Assembly: GCF_049546785.1 (NCBI RefSeq)
Contig: NZ_JBMWAN010000005.1
Coordinates: 1 to 64,000 of the forward strand
Length of the DNA stretch: 64,000 nucleotides
Source: Nitrospira_D sp035465795
Lineage (GTDB): Bacteria > Nitrospirota > Nitrospiria > Nitrospirales > Nitrospiraceae
Direction of reading: 5' to 3'
Under the pieces are notes generated by a model. The model was not told where the DNA came from and did not search any database. It saw only the letters and a program-made list of their open reading frames with translations. Made by a program: the position numbers and the translations under genes. Of this stretch, positions 8,854 through 16,149 are shown piece after piece (position 1 is the stretch's first letter; each line of letters starts with the position of its first letter).

Positions 8854-9216
8854 ATGGCCACTGTCCTGCTCATTGACGACGAAGCGCAAGTGCGGACGTT
8901 CTCCCGGTCCGCTCTCGAAGGCGCAGGTTATCAGGTGCTGAGCGCCGACAGTGGGAAAGCAGGCTTGCGCCTCCTGCAGGATCACGCGGTGGATGTGATT
9001 CTGGTGGATCTCTATATGCCAGAGATGGATGGGCTGGAACTCATCCCACTCATTTGGAAAACGCATCCCGCGCGCAAGATCATCGCGATGTCGGGATACG
9101 GAGGAGAGTGGAACTATCTCGACGTGGCGAAGCATCTAGGAGTCAACGTTACGCTGACGAAACCGTTCAGCGTCCAAGAACTCCTGGGTGCCGTTTTTAC
9201 GCAATTGAAGCCCTGA
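8854..9216 (+). CDS. single-domain response regulator (CheY-like)
   Basis: The 120-residue receiver domain has acidic pocket residues D8 and D9, phospho-acceptor D52 (VDLYMPEMDG), a Ser at about 80 in the Thr/Ser switch position and the conserved K103 (LTKPFS). There is no output domain, so it acts by protein contact or as a phosphate relay. No cognate kinase is adjacent. The ribosome-binding site is distant (AAGGATAAG about 14 bases upstream). It lies between the two sigma-54 loci. Confidence 0.88.
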   Translation: MATVLLIDDEAQVRTFSRSALEGAGYQVLSADSGKAGLRLLQDHAVDVILVDLYMPEMDGLELIPLIWKTHPARKIIAMSGYGGEWNYLDVAKHLGVNVTLTKPFSVQELLGAVFTQLKP

Positions 9217-9316
9217 AACCATCAGTATTCTGTCTCATATAAAATGTGGACAGCAATTATGTGTCAGATGTGTCGAGGGAAAGAGAAATACTTCATCCAA
9301 ACAGACGGAGGTCATG

Positions 9317-9634
9317 ATGGACGGTGAGGGGATGTTGTTTGTAGCCCATTGGACTCACACACCTGAGAATTGTCCAGGAAGAAGTAAAGAGGGCGCCACT
9401 ATGCTCAATGAATTCTGGGCCAAACGGGATCTCGCCGCGAAGGAAGGCATCAAGATTCTGAGTGCCTATGTGGCTGTCACGGAACATACCTACTACATCA
9501 CGGTCCAGGCTAAAGACTATCAATCCCTGCTGGAGTTTTTCGAGCCGTTGGCTCCTACCCAAACCGGGAGCATTCATCCCGTCACGACGATGGATGAGTG
9601 GACGAAACACATTGATCCGAAGAGGAAGGGATGA
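9317..9634 (+). CDS. small conserved protein, possibly DUF3303-like
   Basis: The product of about 105 residues begins MDGEGMLFVAHWTHTPENC and continues with alternating beta and alpha elements (ILSAYVAVTEHTYYITVQA, then a helix). This resembles dimeric alpha/beta-barrel proteins annotated as DUF3303, though I cannot confirm it. ATG 9317 is chosen because GGAGG at 9307-9311 gives a 5-base gap; ATG 9314 is too close and ATG 9332 (MLFVAH) is a reasonable alternative. Function unknown. Confidence 0.7.
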   Translation: MDGEGMLFVAHWTHTPENCPGRSKEGATMLNEFWAKRDLAAKEGIKILSAYVAVTEHTYYITVQAKDYQSLLEFFEPLAPTQTGSIHPVTTMDEWTKHIDPKRKG

Positions 9635-9671
9635 ACCGACGGCTGTAGGGCCCTATGTCGGTACGCCTCTG

Positions 9672-9688
9672 CTGAATGGACCATTCAG
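9672..9688. repeat. 17-bp perfect palindrome
   Basis: CTGAATGG-A-CCATTCAG lies 37 bases after the stop codon at 9634. It has no T-tract. It could be an operator or a weak transcript-end hairpin. Confidence 0.4.
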
Positions 9689-9799
9689 TATCGTCACCAC
9701 TGGCGTGTCGCGCTAAACGGATGGGAGCCTGACCGGCCCGATGTGAAGCGGTAGGCATGGGCAGTTGCGAGAAGATCGGCCGCGTTCTGTCGTAGTCTG

Positions 9800-10440
9800 G
9801 TCGCTTGCTTGCGTCGAAAGGTTCGGCGAGGTTTCAAGTGTGTCGAGTCTCGAAAACGGTGTGTTCGGGTTGGGGGGCGGTCGGTCTCCGTGGATGTGCG
9901 TTTCATCGCTGCAACCAATATGGATTTCGCCCAAGCCGTCCTGCAGAGACGTTTCCGATCTGATTTGTACTATAGACTGAATGCCTTTCCAATCACGCTT
10001 CCTCCCTTGAGAGATCGCCGCGAAGATATCCCACTCTTGGCACAACACTTTCTCCAGCGTTGCCGGGCGAAGCTCCAACGAGGAAACCTGATGTTTCATG
10101 ACCCGGCTTTGACACGGTTGGCGCAGTATGACTGGCCTGGGAATTTCCGCGAACTCCAAAACGTCATTGAGCGGCCATTCTCGCTCCGACCCATATCCTC
10201 GAAATTGCCGAACGCGTGGTGACTCCCGGTCCAAGGTCCGCGGCAGTCACGGAACAACCCACAGGGCTGGACGAATCAGAGCGTTTTCACCTTCGCCAGG
10301 TTCTTGAAACAGCCGGGTGGCGGATTTACGGTCCATTGGGAGCACCAAGTCGATTGGGGATCAGCTCCAGCACGCTGCGTAGTCGCATGCAGAAGCTGGG
10401 GCTGTCACGGCCCACAGCTCTCGCTTCTTTCGATCAGCGC
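9800..10440 (+). pseudogene. decayed sigma-54 activator, paralogue of 1035-2561
   Basis: The AAA+ C-terminal half is readable from VDVRFIAATN (about 9890) through RFRSDLYYRLNAFPITLPPLRDRREDI and YDWPGNFRELQNVIER, then the frame is lost at 10171-10175. The GAGCGGCC found there lacks one G of the expected GAGCGGGCC. Reading on in the next frame gives ILAPTHILEIAERVVTPG and the Fis-type HTH ending STLRSRMQKLGLSRP. Upstream of 9890 the sequence resembles LENGV…GGGRS in shifted frames, and the Walker A, GAFTGA and GAF parts are absent. The residues closely follow the intact activator. Its HTH segment and the downstream enhancer sites are still preserved. Confidence 0.85.
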
Positions 10441-10463
10441 AGCTCATCTGATTCCTCAGCCAT

Positions 10464-10507
10464 CGCGACAAATCTCAAGTCTTCACGAGAAACCGCGACC
10501 AATCGCG
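10464..10507. promoter_or_regulatory. enhancer-like palindromes (second locus)
   Basis: A perfect CGCGACCAATCGCG lies at 10494-10507. Degenerate copies lie at 10464-10477 (CGCGACAAATCTCA) and 10484-10497 (CACGAGAAACCGCG). The 10464 and 10484 copies are 20 bp apart, as in the first locus. The cluster lies about 120-165 bp upstream of the GG of the sigma-54 promoter at 10627. Confidence 0.7.
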
Positions 10508-10625
10508 ATTCCAATTGCGGCGAAGTGCGGTCCAATAATTCACCACGCACGTGGCGCACCACTGAAACACCCTAATCCCTTGTCACTGCGTGGAGTTTGC
10601 TCTCGTGCGGACTCATCGGGTGGAG

Positions 10626-10641
10626 TGGTATGTGACTTGCT
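10626..10641 (+). promoter_or_regulatory. sigma-54 (-24/-12) promoter (second locus)
   Basis: TGGTATGTGACTTGCT has GG (10627-10628) and GC (10639-10640) separated by 10 bases and a perfect TTGCT block; the CAC of the consensus is TAT. The same TGGTATG…TTGCT form recurs at 63911. Transcription would start near 10652, ahead of the 64-residue ORF and hpnR. Confidence 0.75.
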
Positions 10642-10660
10642 GCTCCAATGAGTGGGACAG

Positions 10661-10679
10661 GGCACGTCGACAACGTGCC
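10661..10679. promoter_or_regulatory. stem-loop at the predicted 5' end of the sigma-54 transcript
   Basis: Perfect 7-bp arms GGCACGT and ACGTGCC enclose a 5-base loop, about 10 bases downstream of the predicted start site. It may stabilise the 5' end of the mRNA. Confidence 0.4.
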
Positions 10680-10723
10680 TGCACTGATCGCACCCGTGTA
10701 GGTAGACTGGGAAAGCGTCACTT

Positions 10724-10918
10724 ATGAATCAAGAAAGTCTGCCCACAGAAGTGGGGCCAATTCGTCCCATTCGTTTGCGGGTTGGTTCCATCGTCACGAT
10801 GCTGACCTTCTCAGGTCCAGGATTAAGTTGTATGGGAGCGCACCAGCAGGGAGGCCGATACAGCGAAGTGCCCACATCATATGAAGGCACCTACGTGTTC
10901 TCCGGATTGTCGCGATGA
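10724..10918 (+). CDS. small hypothetical protein (64 residues)
   Basis: This is the first ORF after the sigma-54 promoter at 10626, matching the position of the 47-residue ORF in the first locus. The product has a weakly hydrophobic segment (about residues 20-36, LRVGSIVTMLTFSGPGL) with a Cys following, then a polar tail with Tyr and Ser. It lacks a strong ribosome-binding site. No family recognised; it may be a leader peptide or spurious. Confidence 0.4.
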   Translation: MNQESLPTEVGPIRPIRLRVGSIVTMLTFSGPGLSCMGAHQQGGRYSEVPTSYEGTYVFSGLSR

Positions 10919-11052
10919 CCCCAGATAACGCCGGCCACTATACATAAGTTTGTGTCCTCTGTTCATCAAGGCGGACGAACTTTGCCCGACATCACACGTC
11001 GAATGCCTGCACAGTCATGCGCGACGACCTTGCTCAAGGAGGTACTCGATCG

Positions 11053-12614
11053 ATGAAGTTCCTGGCCGTACATCCAAGTCCCTTGATGTATACAAGATCT
11101 ACTTGCGGTTAGAGCCGCTGGGGCTGGAGTTGGTGGCTGAATCTGCTCGCCAGGCAGGTCACGAAGTGTACCTGATTGATCTGCAAGTAGAACACCACAA
11201 GGACTACTTCAAGGTTGTTGAGAGTTGGAAGCCCGACGTCCTGGTTTTCTCCTGTAATTATTTGGCCAATGTGCCTGAAATTGTTGATCTCGCCAAGCAG
11301 ACCAGGGAGCGATCTCCTAAGAGTTGTATTCTTGTCGGAGGACACAGCGCATCGTTTATTGCGGAGGAGTTGTTGGAGCATGGGAATGGGGCTATCGACT
11401 GTATCCTGAGGGGCGAAGGAGAAGGAGCGTTGCCGGTTCTTCTGGAGGCCATCGCACACGATCGCAAGGCCGTGAATAAAGTGCCCGGCGTCGTCACCCT
11501 GTACGGCGAAGGCCCATCGCCCAAGTTCGTCGAAAGTCTGGACGACCGGCTGCCGGCCCGCGACCTTCTTCGGCATCGGCACAGATATTTCATCGGCGTG
11601 CTCGATCCCTGTGCCTCGATTGAGTTCACAAGCGGTTGCCCCTGGGACTGCTCCTTCTGCAGTGCCTGGACGTTCTACGGGCGTAGCTATCGGCCGGTGA
11701 GCCCCGACAAAGTGATCGAGGACTTGGCCAGGATCAGGGAACCGGGCGTCTTTATCGTGGTCGATGTCGCGTTCATTCAGGCCAAGCATGGTTTTGACAT
11801 CGGCGACGCCATTGCCAAGAAAGGGGTCAAGAAACAGTACTATCTCGAAACACGCGGCGACGTCCTGCTCCGCAACAAAGAGGTGTTCAAACTGTGGAGG
11901 CATCTCGGCCTGGAATATATGTTTATTGGGGTGGAGGCCATTGACGAGGAAGGGCTCAGGATGCACCCCAAGCGCGTGTCGCTGGGAAAGAACTTCGAAG
12001 CCTTAGAGTTTGCGCGGTCACTTGGGATCACCGTGGCCATCAACCTCATCGCCGATCCAGACTGGGACAGGAAGCGCTTCGAGGTCATTCGGCAGTGGTG
12101 CATGGACATACCCGAGATCGTCAACATCAGCGTGAATACGCCCTATCCGGGGACTGAAAGCTGGCACACGGACGGGTGGAGGGTTCAGACGCGGGATTAC
12201 CGGCTGTTCGATATCCAGCATGCCATCCTACCCACGAAGCTGTCACTTCGCGAGTTCTATGAGGAACTGGTGAAAACCCAGCAAGTCCTGAACATGAAAC
12301 ATCTCGGATGGAACGCGCTCAAGAGGACGGCCACAATTGCAGCCGGGCATCTCCTGCGGGGGCAAACCAACTTCATCAGGATGCTGTGGAAATTCAATAG
12401 CGTGTACAACCCGGAGCTTCAATTGGCCGACCACAAGCTGCCGGTCAAATACGAGATGAAACTCCTGCCGGCGCACCGAGGGCAGATGGGCGGCCAGCTC
12501 ATTTATATCCACAAGGACCGCGGGCGTCAGGCCCGTGTCCTCGACGAGTCCTCTGAGCAGTTTGTCGAGAAGACTCGCATGGTCGCTGGTGCGGAAGCCA
12601 ACGCCCCTTCGTGA
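11053..12614 (+). CDS. hpnR: hopanoid C-3 methylase HpnR, one-base frameshift near the start
   Basis: HpnR is a cobalamin-dependent radical SAM enzyme that methylates hopanoids at C-3. After the N-terminal B12-binding region (LEPLGLELVAESARQAGHEV, …LVGGHSASF…) comes the radical SAM cluster motif CPWDCSFC (CxxxCxxC, near 11639). ATG 11053 has an excellent AAGGAGGT site and starts MKFLAVHPSPLMYT, as expected for the family, but this frame ends soon after. The rest of the protein continues in another frame from KIYLRLEPLGLEL. One A is missing at about 11092-11095 (ACAAGA where ACAAAGA is expected). An open frame runs back to 10950, but its start there is an artefact. With the base restored the product has about 520 residues. 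The last codons and the stop lie inside an inverted dnaE fragment. Confidence 0.85.
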
Positions 12615-12874
12615 TGCTGTCGAAGTAAGTCCTTGTTCATTCGCGGGTTGTAATAGAACCCGTCTAGGTAGCTTGGACTGATCAACTTGATGAGAGTGCG
12701 AGATCCGCGCTCGTTCTCGGCCAAGAAAATGAGGTGATACTAGTCGTCGTGGGCGAGAGAGGGGTGTTTGCGTAATCGGCTCCCGGGGGCCATGTCGGCT
12801 TCGCGGCCGATGAGTGGTTTCACGCCCGCAGCCATAGCTTTCATAGAGAACTGTATGGTGCCCAAGAGGTTCCC
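12605..12874 (-). pseudogene. inverted fragment of dnaE (PHP-domain part)
   Basis: On the minus strand the sequence reads GNLLGTIQFSMKAMAAG, VKPLIGREADMAPGSR, HDD-stop-YHLIFLAENE, LIKLISPSYLDGFYYNPR and HHEG. This aligns residue by residue with residues about 45-135 of the intact DnaE encoded at 23927-27385. An in-frame TAG (12740-12742) replaces one Tyr of the DYYHL motif. Homology stops abruptly at both ends. It is diverged from the resident dnaE, so it came from another dnaE-like gene or is an old duplication. Confidence 0.85.
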
Positions 12875-12955
12875 TTGATACTGAACGTCTATCTGTTTTG
12901 CGTGATGGCATGGATGGCACTGATGGTCGTGGTCGCCATTGTGCACATGCTCTGA
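12875..12955 (+). CDS. possible 26-residue membrane peptide
   Basis: A frame starting with TTG 12875, with AGAGGT just upstream, encodes a nearly all-hydrophobic peptide (…NVYLFCVMAWMALMVVVA…) ending HML. It would span a membrane once. It starts where the dnaE fragment ends and stops 46 bases before the Tim44-like gene. The start codon is weak and no family is known; it could be chance. Confidence 0.25.
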   Translation: MILNVYLFCVMAWMALMVVVAIVHML

Positions 12956-13001
12956 AACTAGGCGTTGGCTGCCAGATGGAGATACCAAGGAGAATACATA
13001 T

Positions 13002-14072
13002 ATGAAGGACAGGAGGATAGGATTGATCGTGCTTAGTATTGCGGTATCACTCCTTGGAACCCCGGTGTTGAGCGTGGCGAAAGCCGGAAGCGGCTATCGC
13101 GGGGGGCGAAGCTCTTCAGAGAGCGGCAGCCTGTCATCCAACAGCGTTGGGAGTCGCGGCAGTCGGACTTTCGAGCCAAACGGTTTTAAGCCCATCGAGC
13201 GTTCCACCGCCTCACCTGGGTTTGCTGCCGGGACACCGCGTGCCCCTGGGCCCGCCGTCCCTCCGACTTCCGCTGCGCCACCGGTCGCACAGCCCTCCTT
13301 CTTCCAGCGGAATCCTGTCCTCTCTGGCCTTGCGGCGGGGGTAGTCGGGTCTTGGATCGGCCATATGCTCCTTGGCGCGACGAGCGTGCCTGCGGCTGTG
13401 AATGACGACGGATCAGGGAATTCTGTAAAAGAAGAAAATGGCGCCGTTTCAACTTCCTCGGGCCCGTCGACTGGCGTGCTGCTCTTCATGATGGCTTCGG
13501 TCTGGTTAGGCGCGTATTACCTGTACAAGAGGCGCAATCCACATCTCAGTCCGGCTTTTTCTGGGCCAAGCAATGCAAGGGCCGGGTTGCCAGCCTGGGT
13601 TCCTCCTTCAATTGGTGTACTCAGTCCGGTGTCATCTTCCGATCTCAAACTGACGGCCGCCGACGAAGCGGAATTCCGCCGACTCCTGATCGAGATTCAG
13701 GCGGCGTGGGACCGACAAGATGCGCAAAGGCTTCGCCGGCTTACGACCCCCGAAATGTACCAGTATTTCAGCGATAAACTCGCCAAGAACGTCAGCAGGG
13801 GAGTTGAGAGTCGAGTGGAGGACGTGGTTGTGATGCGCACGGAGGTATGCGAATCATGGGCGGAGGAGGCTCGGTTCTACGCGACCGTGCTCATGCAATG
13901 GACGGCACGGGATTATGTCCGACCTCTTGCCATGCCATCGAGTGAACTGGGTGATGCGGGAGAAGCCGGTGACCGGCTATCGGGTGAGTTTGCTGAAGCC
14001 TGGACGTTTGTGAAACATCACGATGGCAAATGGGTGCTCTCGGCCATTCAGCGAGTGGCCAACCTGGTCTAA
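13002..14072 (+). CDS. Tim44-like domain membrane protein
   Basis: The start at ATG 13002 follows AAGGAG with good spacing; the frame is open further upstream but without support. The 356-residue protein has a signal-like N-terminus, a low-complexity Gly/Ser/Pro region, a hydrophobic segment near residues 105-125 and a clear membrane helix (about 160-176, VLLFMMASVWLGAYYLY). The C-terminal part (about 225-355) has the Tim44-like fold pattern: EFRRLLIEIQAAWDRQDAQRLRRLTTPEMYQYF, then beta strands ending EAWTFVKHHDGKWVLSAIQ. Bacterial members are membrane-anchored proteins of unclear role. Confidence 0.82.
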   Translation: MKDRRIGLIVLSIAVSLLGTPVLSVAKAGSGYRGGRSSSESGSLSSNSVGSRGSRTFEPNGFKPIERSTASPGFAAGTPRAPGPAVPPTSAAPPVAQPSFFQRNPVLSGLAAGVVGSWIGHMLLGATSVPAAVNDDGSGNSVKEENGAVSTSSGPSTGVLLFMMASVWLGAYYLYKRRNPHLSPAFSGPSNARAGLPAWVPPSIGVLSPVSSSDLKLTAADEAEFRRLLIEIQAAWDRQDAQRLRRLTTPEMYQYFSDKLAKNVSRGVESRVEDVVVMRTEVCESWAEEARFYATVLMQWTARDYVRPLAMPSSELGDAGEAGDRLSGEFAEAWTFVKHHDGKWVLSAIQRVANLV

Positions 14073-14410
14073 CATTCAGCCTGGATCAAATTTGCCCGGG
14101 CACGTCACCGGAAATACTCCAAAGATGAAAGGTTAGGAGCGTTGGAGTTAGAAGCTAAGAAGGCAAGAATGGGGTGGCCGGCCATACGAGCTGAGGACTA
14201 ACACATGAGGTGGTACAAAAACTCCCGGCTGGTCATGTCCAAGGTGGTGAACTGATTCTGATTTAAAACTGGTTATGGTTACGGTTCGGTCACGGTTTTG
14301 GTGTCGATCAGGAATGTATCTAGGTAGCAACTCATGGCAGTGTTCCCCTCTATAGTTGCCTGATATTCAATCGGTTTGTCGCAATCTGTCGCTCTGGATA
14401 TCTGCCCATC

Positions 14411-14468
14411 CTAAAAGGCGCATTAGCTCTTTTAATGCGAGGGTCCTGGGTTAGAGTCCCAGTCGGCA
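14411..14468 (+). other. tRNA-like remnant
   Basis: A 7-bp stem with a 7-base loop (CGCATTA at 14419-14425, TAATGCG at 14433-14439) is followed by a T-arm-like hairpin (CTGGG-TTAGAGT-CCCAG, 14446-14462) and TCGGCA. The T loop departs from TTCRANY, the TAGCTC block resembles a D stem, and no matching acceptor stem is present. I take it as a decayed or partial tRNA, perhaps an old integration site. It is not annotated as a functional tRNA. Confidence 0.3.
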
Positions 14469-14551
14469 AGAATTGTCCTCGTTATTAAGGTCAAGCGCTC
14501 CACCCACCTATCCTGTACGAGAATTCAGTGCAATAAAATCTGCGGTGATCT

Positions 14552-14615
14552 TAGAGGCATAAAGTTGCGGAATCGAATTCGAGGCATAAGCCTGCCGAAT
14601 CGGCAAAGTTATGCC
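14552..14615. repeat. tandem recombinase-type repeats with a 33-bp palindrome
   Basis: A dyad at 14583-14615 consists of GGCATAA, three bases, TGCCGA, one A, TCGGCA, three bases, TTATGCC. A diverged copy of its left part (GGCATAAAGTTGCGGAATCG) precedes it directly. Paired inverted core sites with a short centre are typical of tyrosine-recombinase binding sites, but no recombinase gene is nearby. Confidence 0.45.
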
Positions 14616-14713
14616 TGTAGTCCCTTTAATAACGAACGGGCTGCTCCCCAGTTGAGTTATCGCTGGCCATGATCCTGTGGGAAGGATTACCTTGCCAAGA
14701 GTTGTGGGAAGCA

Positions 14714-14737
14714 TTTCCTTGCCAGGTGGCAAGGAAA
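14714..14737. promoter_or_regulatory. 24-bp palindrome upstream of a small ORF
   Basis: Perfect 11-bp arms TTTCCTTGCCA and TGGCAAGGAAA flank GG. A further half-site CCTTGCCA lies at 14690-14697. It is 85 bp upstream of the ATG at 14823, so it may be an operator. Confidence 0.45.
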
Positions 14738-14822
14738 CGGTCCTAAGGACACCTGTGTCCCTCTTTCGAGGACTACGCTTTGCGCTGCCGCTGCGATAGG
14801 GTGTGAGCAGCTGGAGGGACGT

Positions 14823-14954
14823 ATGACGGACTTTGAAGAAGCGAGTTTGGTGATGAGTCTGCTGGCTCTGGCCGGGATTGCCGTCATGGCCGATCGACCG
14901 CTCGAAGCGACGTGTGAACGGCTGTTGGAGTGGCTCAGACCGCGAGGCTCATGA
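14823..14954 (+). CDS. small hypothetical protein (43 residues)
   Basis: ATG 14823 follows GGAGGG with a 4-base gap. The product has an acidic N-terminus (MTDFEEA), a hydrophobic helix (LVMSLLALAGIAVMA) and an amphipathic C-terminal helix (LEATCERLLEWLRPRGS), so it could be a small membrane-associated protein. It is the only plausible gene in the stretch 14073-15063. Family unknown. Confidence 0.45.
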   Translation: MTDFEEASLVMSLLALAGIAVMADRPLEATCERLLEWLRPRGS

Positions 14955-15063
14955 GGCCATTCACACATCGATCAGGTCCTGCACCCGGCGGACAAGGTCT
15001 GTCTTGCCTTCCGGGTTTTCCCTGCGTTTTGTTAATCTCACACCATACTGTCTGACCGCATGA

Positions 15064-15381
15064 CTAATCCCCTGGGGCGTCGATCACGTACCGGGGCGAC
15101 GACGATGCCGGATCGTCCGGCTGCAGAATCCTGCAGGGGGGAATATCGGCCTGGAGGCGTTTGAGGAGGCGGGGGACTTTAAGTCCGGCGGGAACCTCGC
15201 AGCTCCAGACGTGCATGCCCGAGGCTGGTTCATCAAAGTGGCGCTGGACGCGGAATCCCGGATGCTCCATGAAGTAGGCCGACAAGAATCCCGTGACGGC
15301 CTGAAGCACCCAGGGATTGTCGTTGAGATAGCGCCGGCTCAATGCCAACTCGGCGTTGTGATGAGGGGTATCGGGATTCAT
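15064..15381 (-). CDS. hypothetical protein (105 residues)
   Basis: The frame is open further upstream, but the conserved-looking part begins at the Met encoded at 15381 (MNPDTPHHNAELALSRRYLN). An aromatic-rich helical segment (NPWVLQAVTGFLSAYFMEH) and a beta-rich C-terminal half (MHVWSCEVPAG, CRILQPDD) follow. Its start is about 60 bases downstream of the end of the next gene on the same strand, suggesting cotranscription. No domain recognised. Confidence 0.5.
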   Translation of the reverse strand: MNPDTPHHNAELALSRRYLNDNPWVLQAVTGFLSAYFMEHPGFRVQRHFDEPASGMHVWSCEVPAGLKVPRLLKRLQADIPPCRILQPDDPASSSPRYVIDAPGD

Positions 15382-15445
15382 GGCCGGCAGAGTGTAGCGC
15401 CTGGGTGCGGCCGTGGCAAACGCGCTGTTAATTGCCGGCGCCCCA

Positions 15446-15880
15446 TCACGAGGCGGCCTGCTTCCCGGTCGGCCAGGGAAAACGAAGCGACTGCGGGGTA
15501 TCGGCCTGGTGTTCATAGGTGCGCAGCCGCACGAATAACTCAATCGCCGTCGGCTTCCCCTGCTCCTGATGCAGCCGATATTCGATCTGGCGCGGGTCCG
15601 ACATCGTCGGCTCACAGTAAAAGCCCCATCTGACATAGGGTTTGCCTTTTGCGCCGGCTTCCCGGGCTTTCGTCTCCACCGCCGCCGGTTCGAAGGTGGC
15701 CCCTTCTGTGTGGGTCGATTTGATTTTCATGCGCCAGGCGTTGGAATCTCGATCGATCTCTTTGTACACGAGGAACGCATACTCACTGTTCAGTACGGCA
15801 TCATAGGCCGCCAGGTAGCCCAGCTGATGATAGGTGTGCGCATGATCGTCAGCAGGGACTTCGAGCAGGGGTTTCAACAT
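15446..15880 (-). CDS. conserved hypothetical protein (144 residues)
   Basis: ATG 15880 is supported by AAGGAG six bases upstream on the minus strand. The protein is soluble, rich in Tyr and charged residues, with a central segment EYAFLVYKEIDRDSNAWRMKIKS. No signal peptide, membrane segment or known motif is visible. It is probably in an operon with the gene ending at 15064. Confidence 0.6.
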   Translation of the reverse strand: MLKPLLEVPADDHAHTYHQLGYLAAYDAVLNSEYAFLVYKEIDRDSNAWRMKIKSTHTEGATFEPAAVETKAREAGAKGKPYVRWGFYCEPTMSDPRQIEYRLHQEQGKPTAIELFVRLRTYEHQADTPQSLRFPWPTGKQAAS

Positions 15881-16149
15881 GAGCGCTCCTTTTTGCTCTG
15901 GTACAGGGGACCTACGCCACGAAGACTCGTTGAAGGACCGGCCGATGATGACATTCTCCGGCCACTGATTTCCACCCTTCCCGATCGTCAGTCGAGCGGG
16001 TTCTGCTTCGGTGAGCCGGAAAACCGTGCTTTCGGATTGTGTGGGGCTTCAGTATACTGACAGGTATTCCGCACAGGCAAACGGGAGCTTTCCTCAGGAA
16101 GCACTCCTTCAGGTGTGCTCATTGGATCGGTGCGATTGGAGTCGAAGCG

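Noticed and set aside
10950..11052. Open frame extending HpnR to a start at 10950
   Set aside because: The peptide is not HpnR-like; the true start ATG 11053 has AAGGAGGT and encodes the family N-terminus in another frame.
14411..14468. Functional tRNA gene
   Set aside because: No acceptor stem partner, abnormal T loop and no complete cloverleaf; kept only as a remnant.
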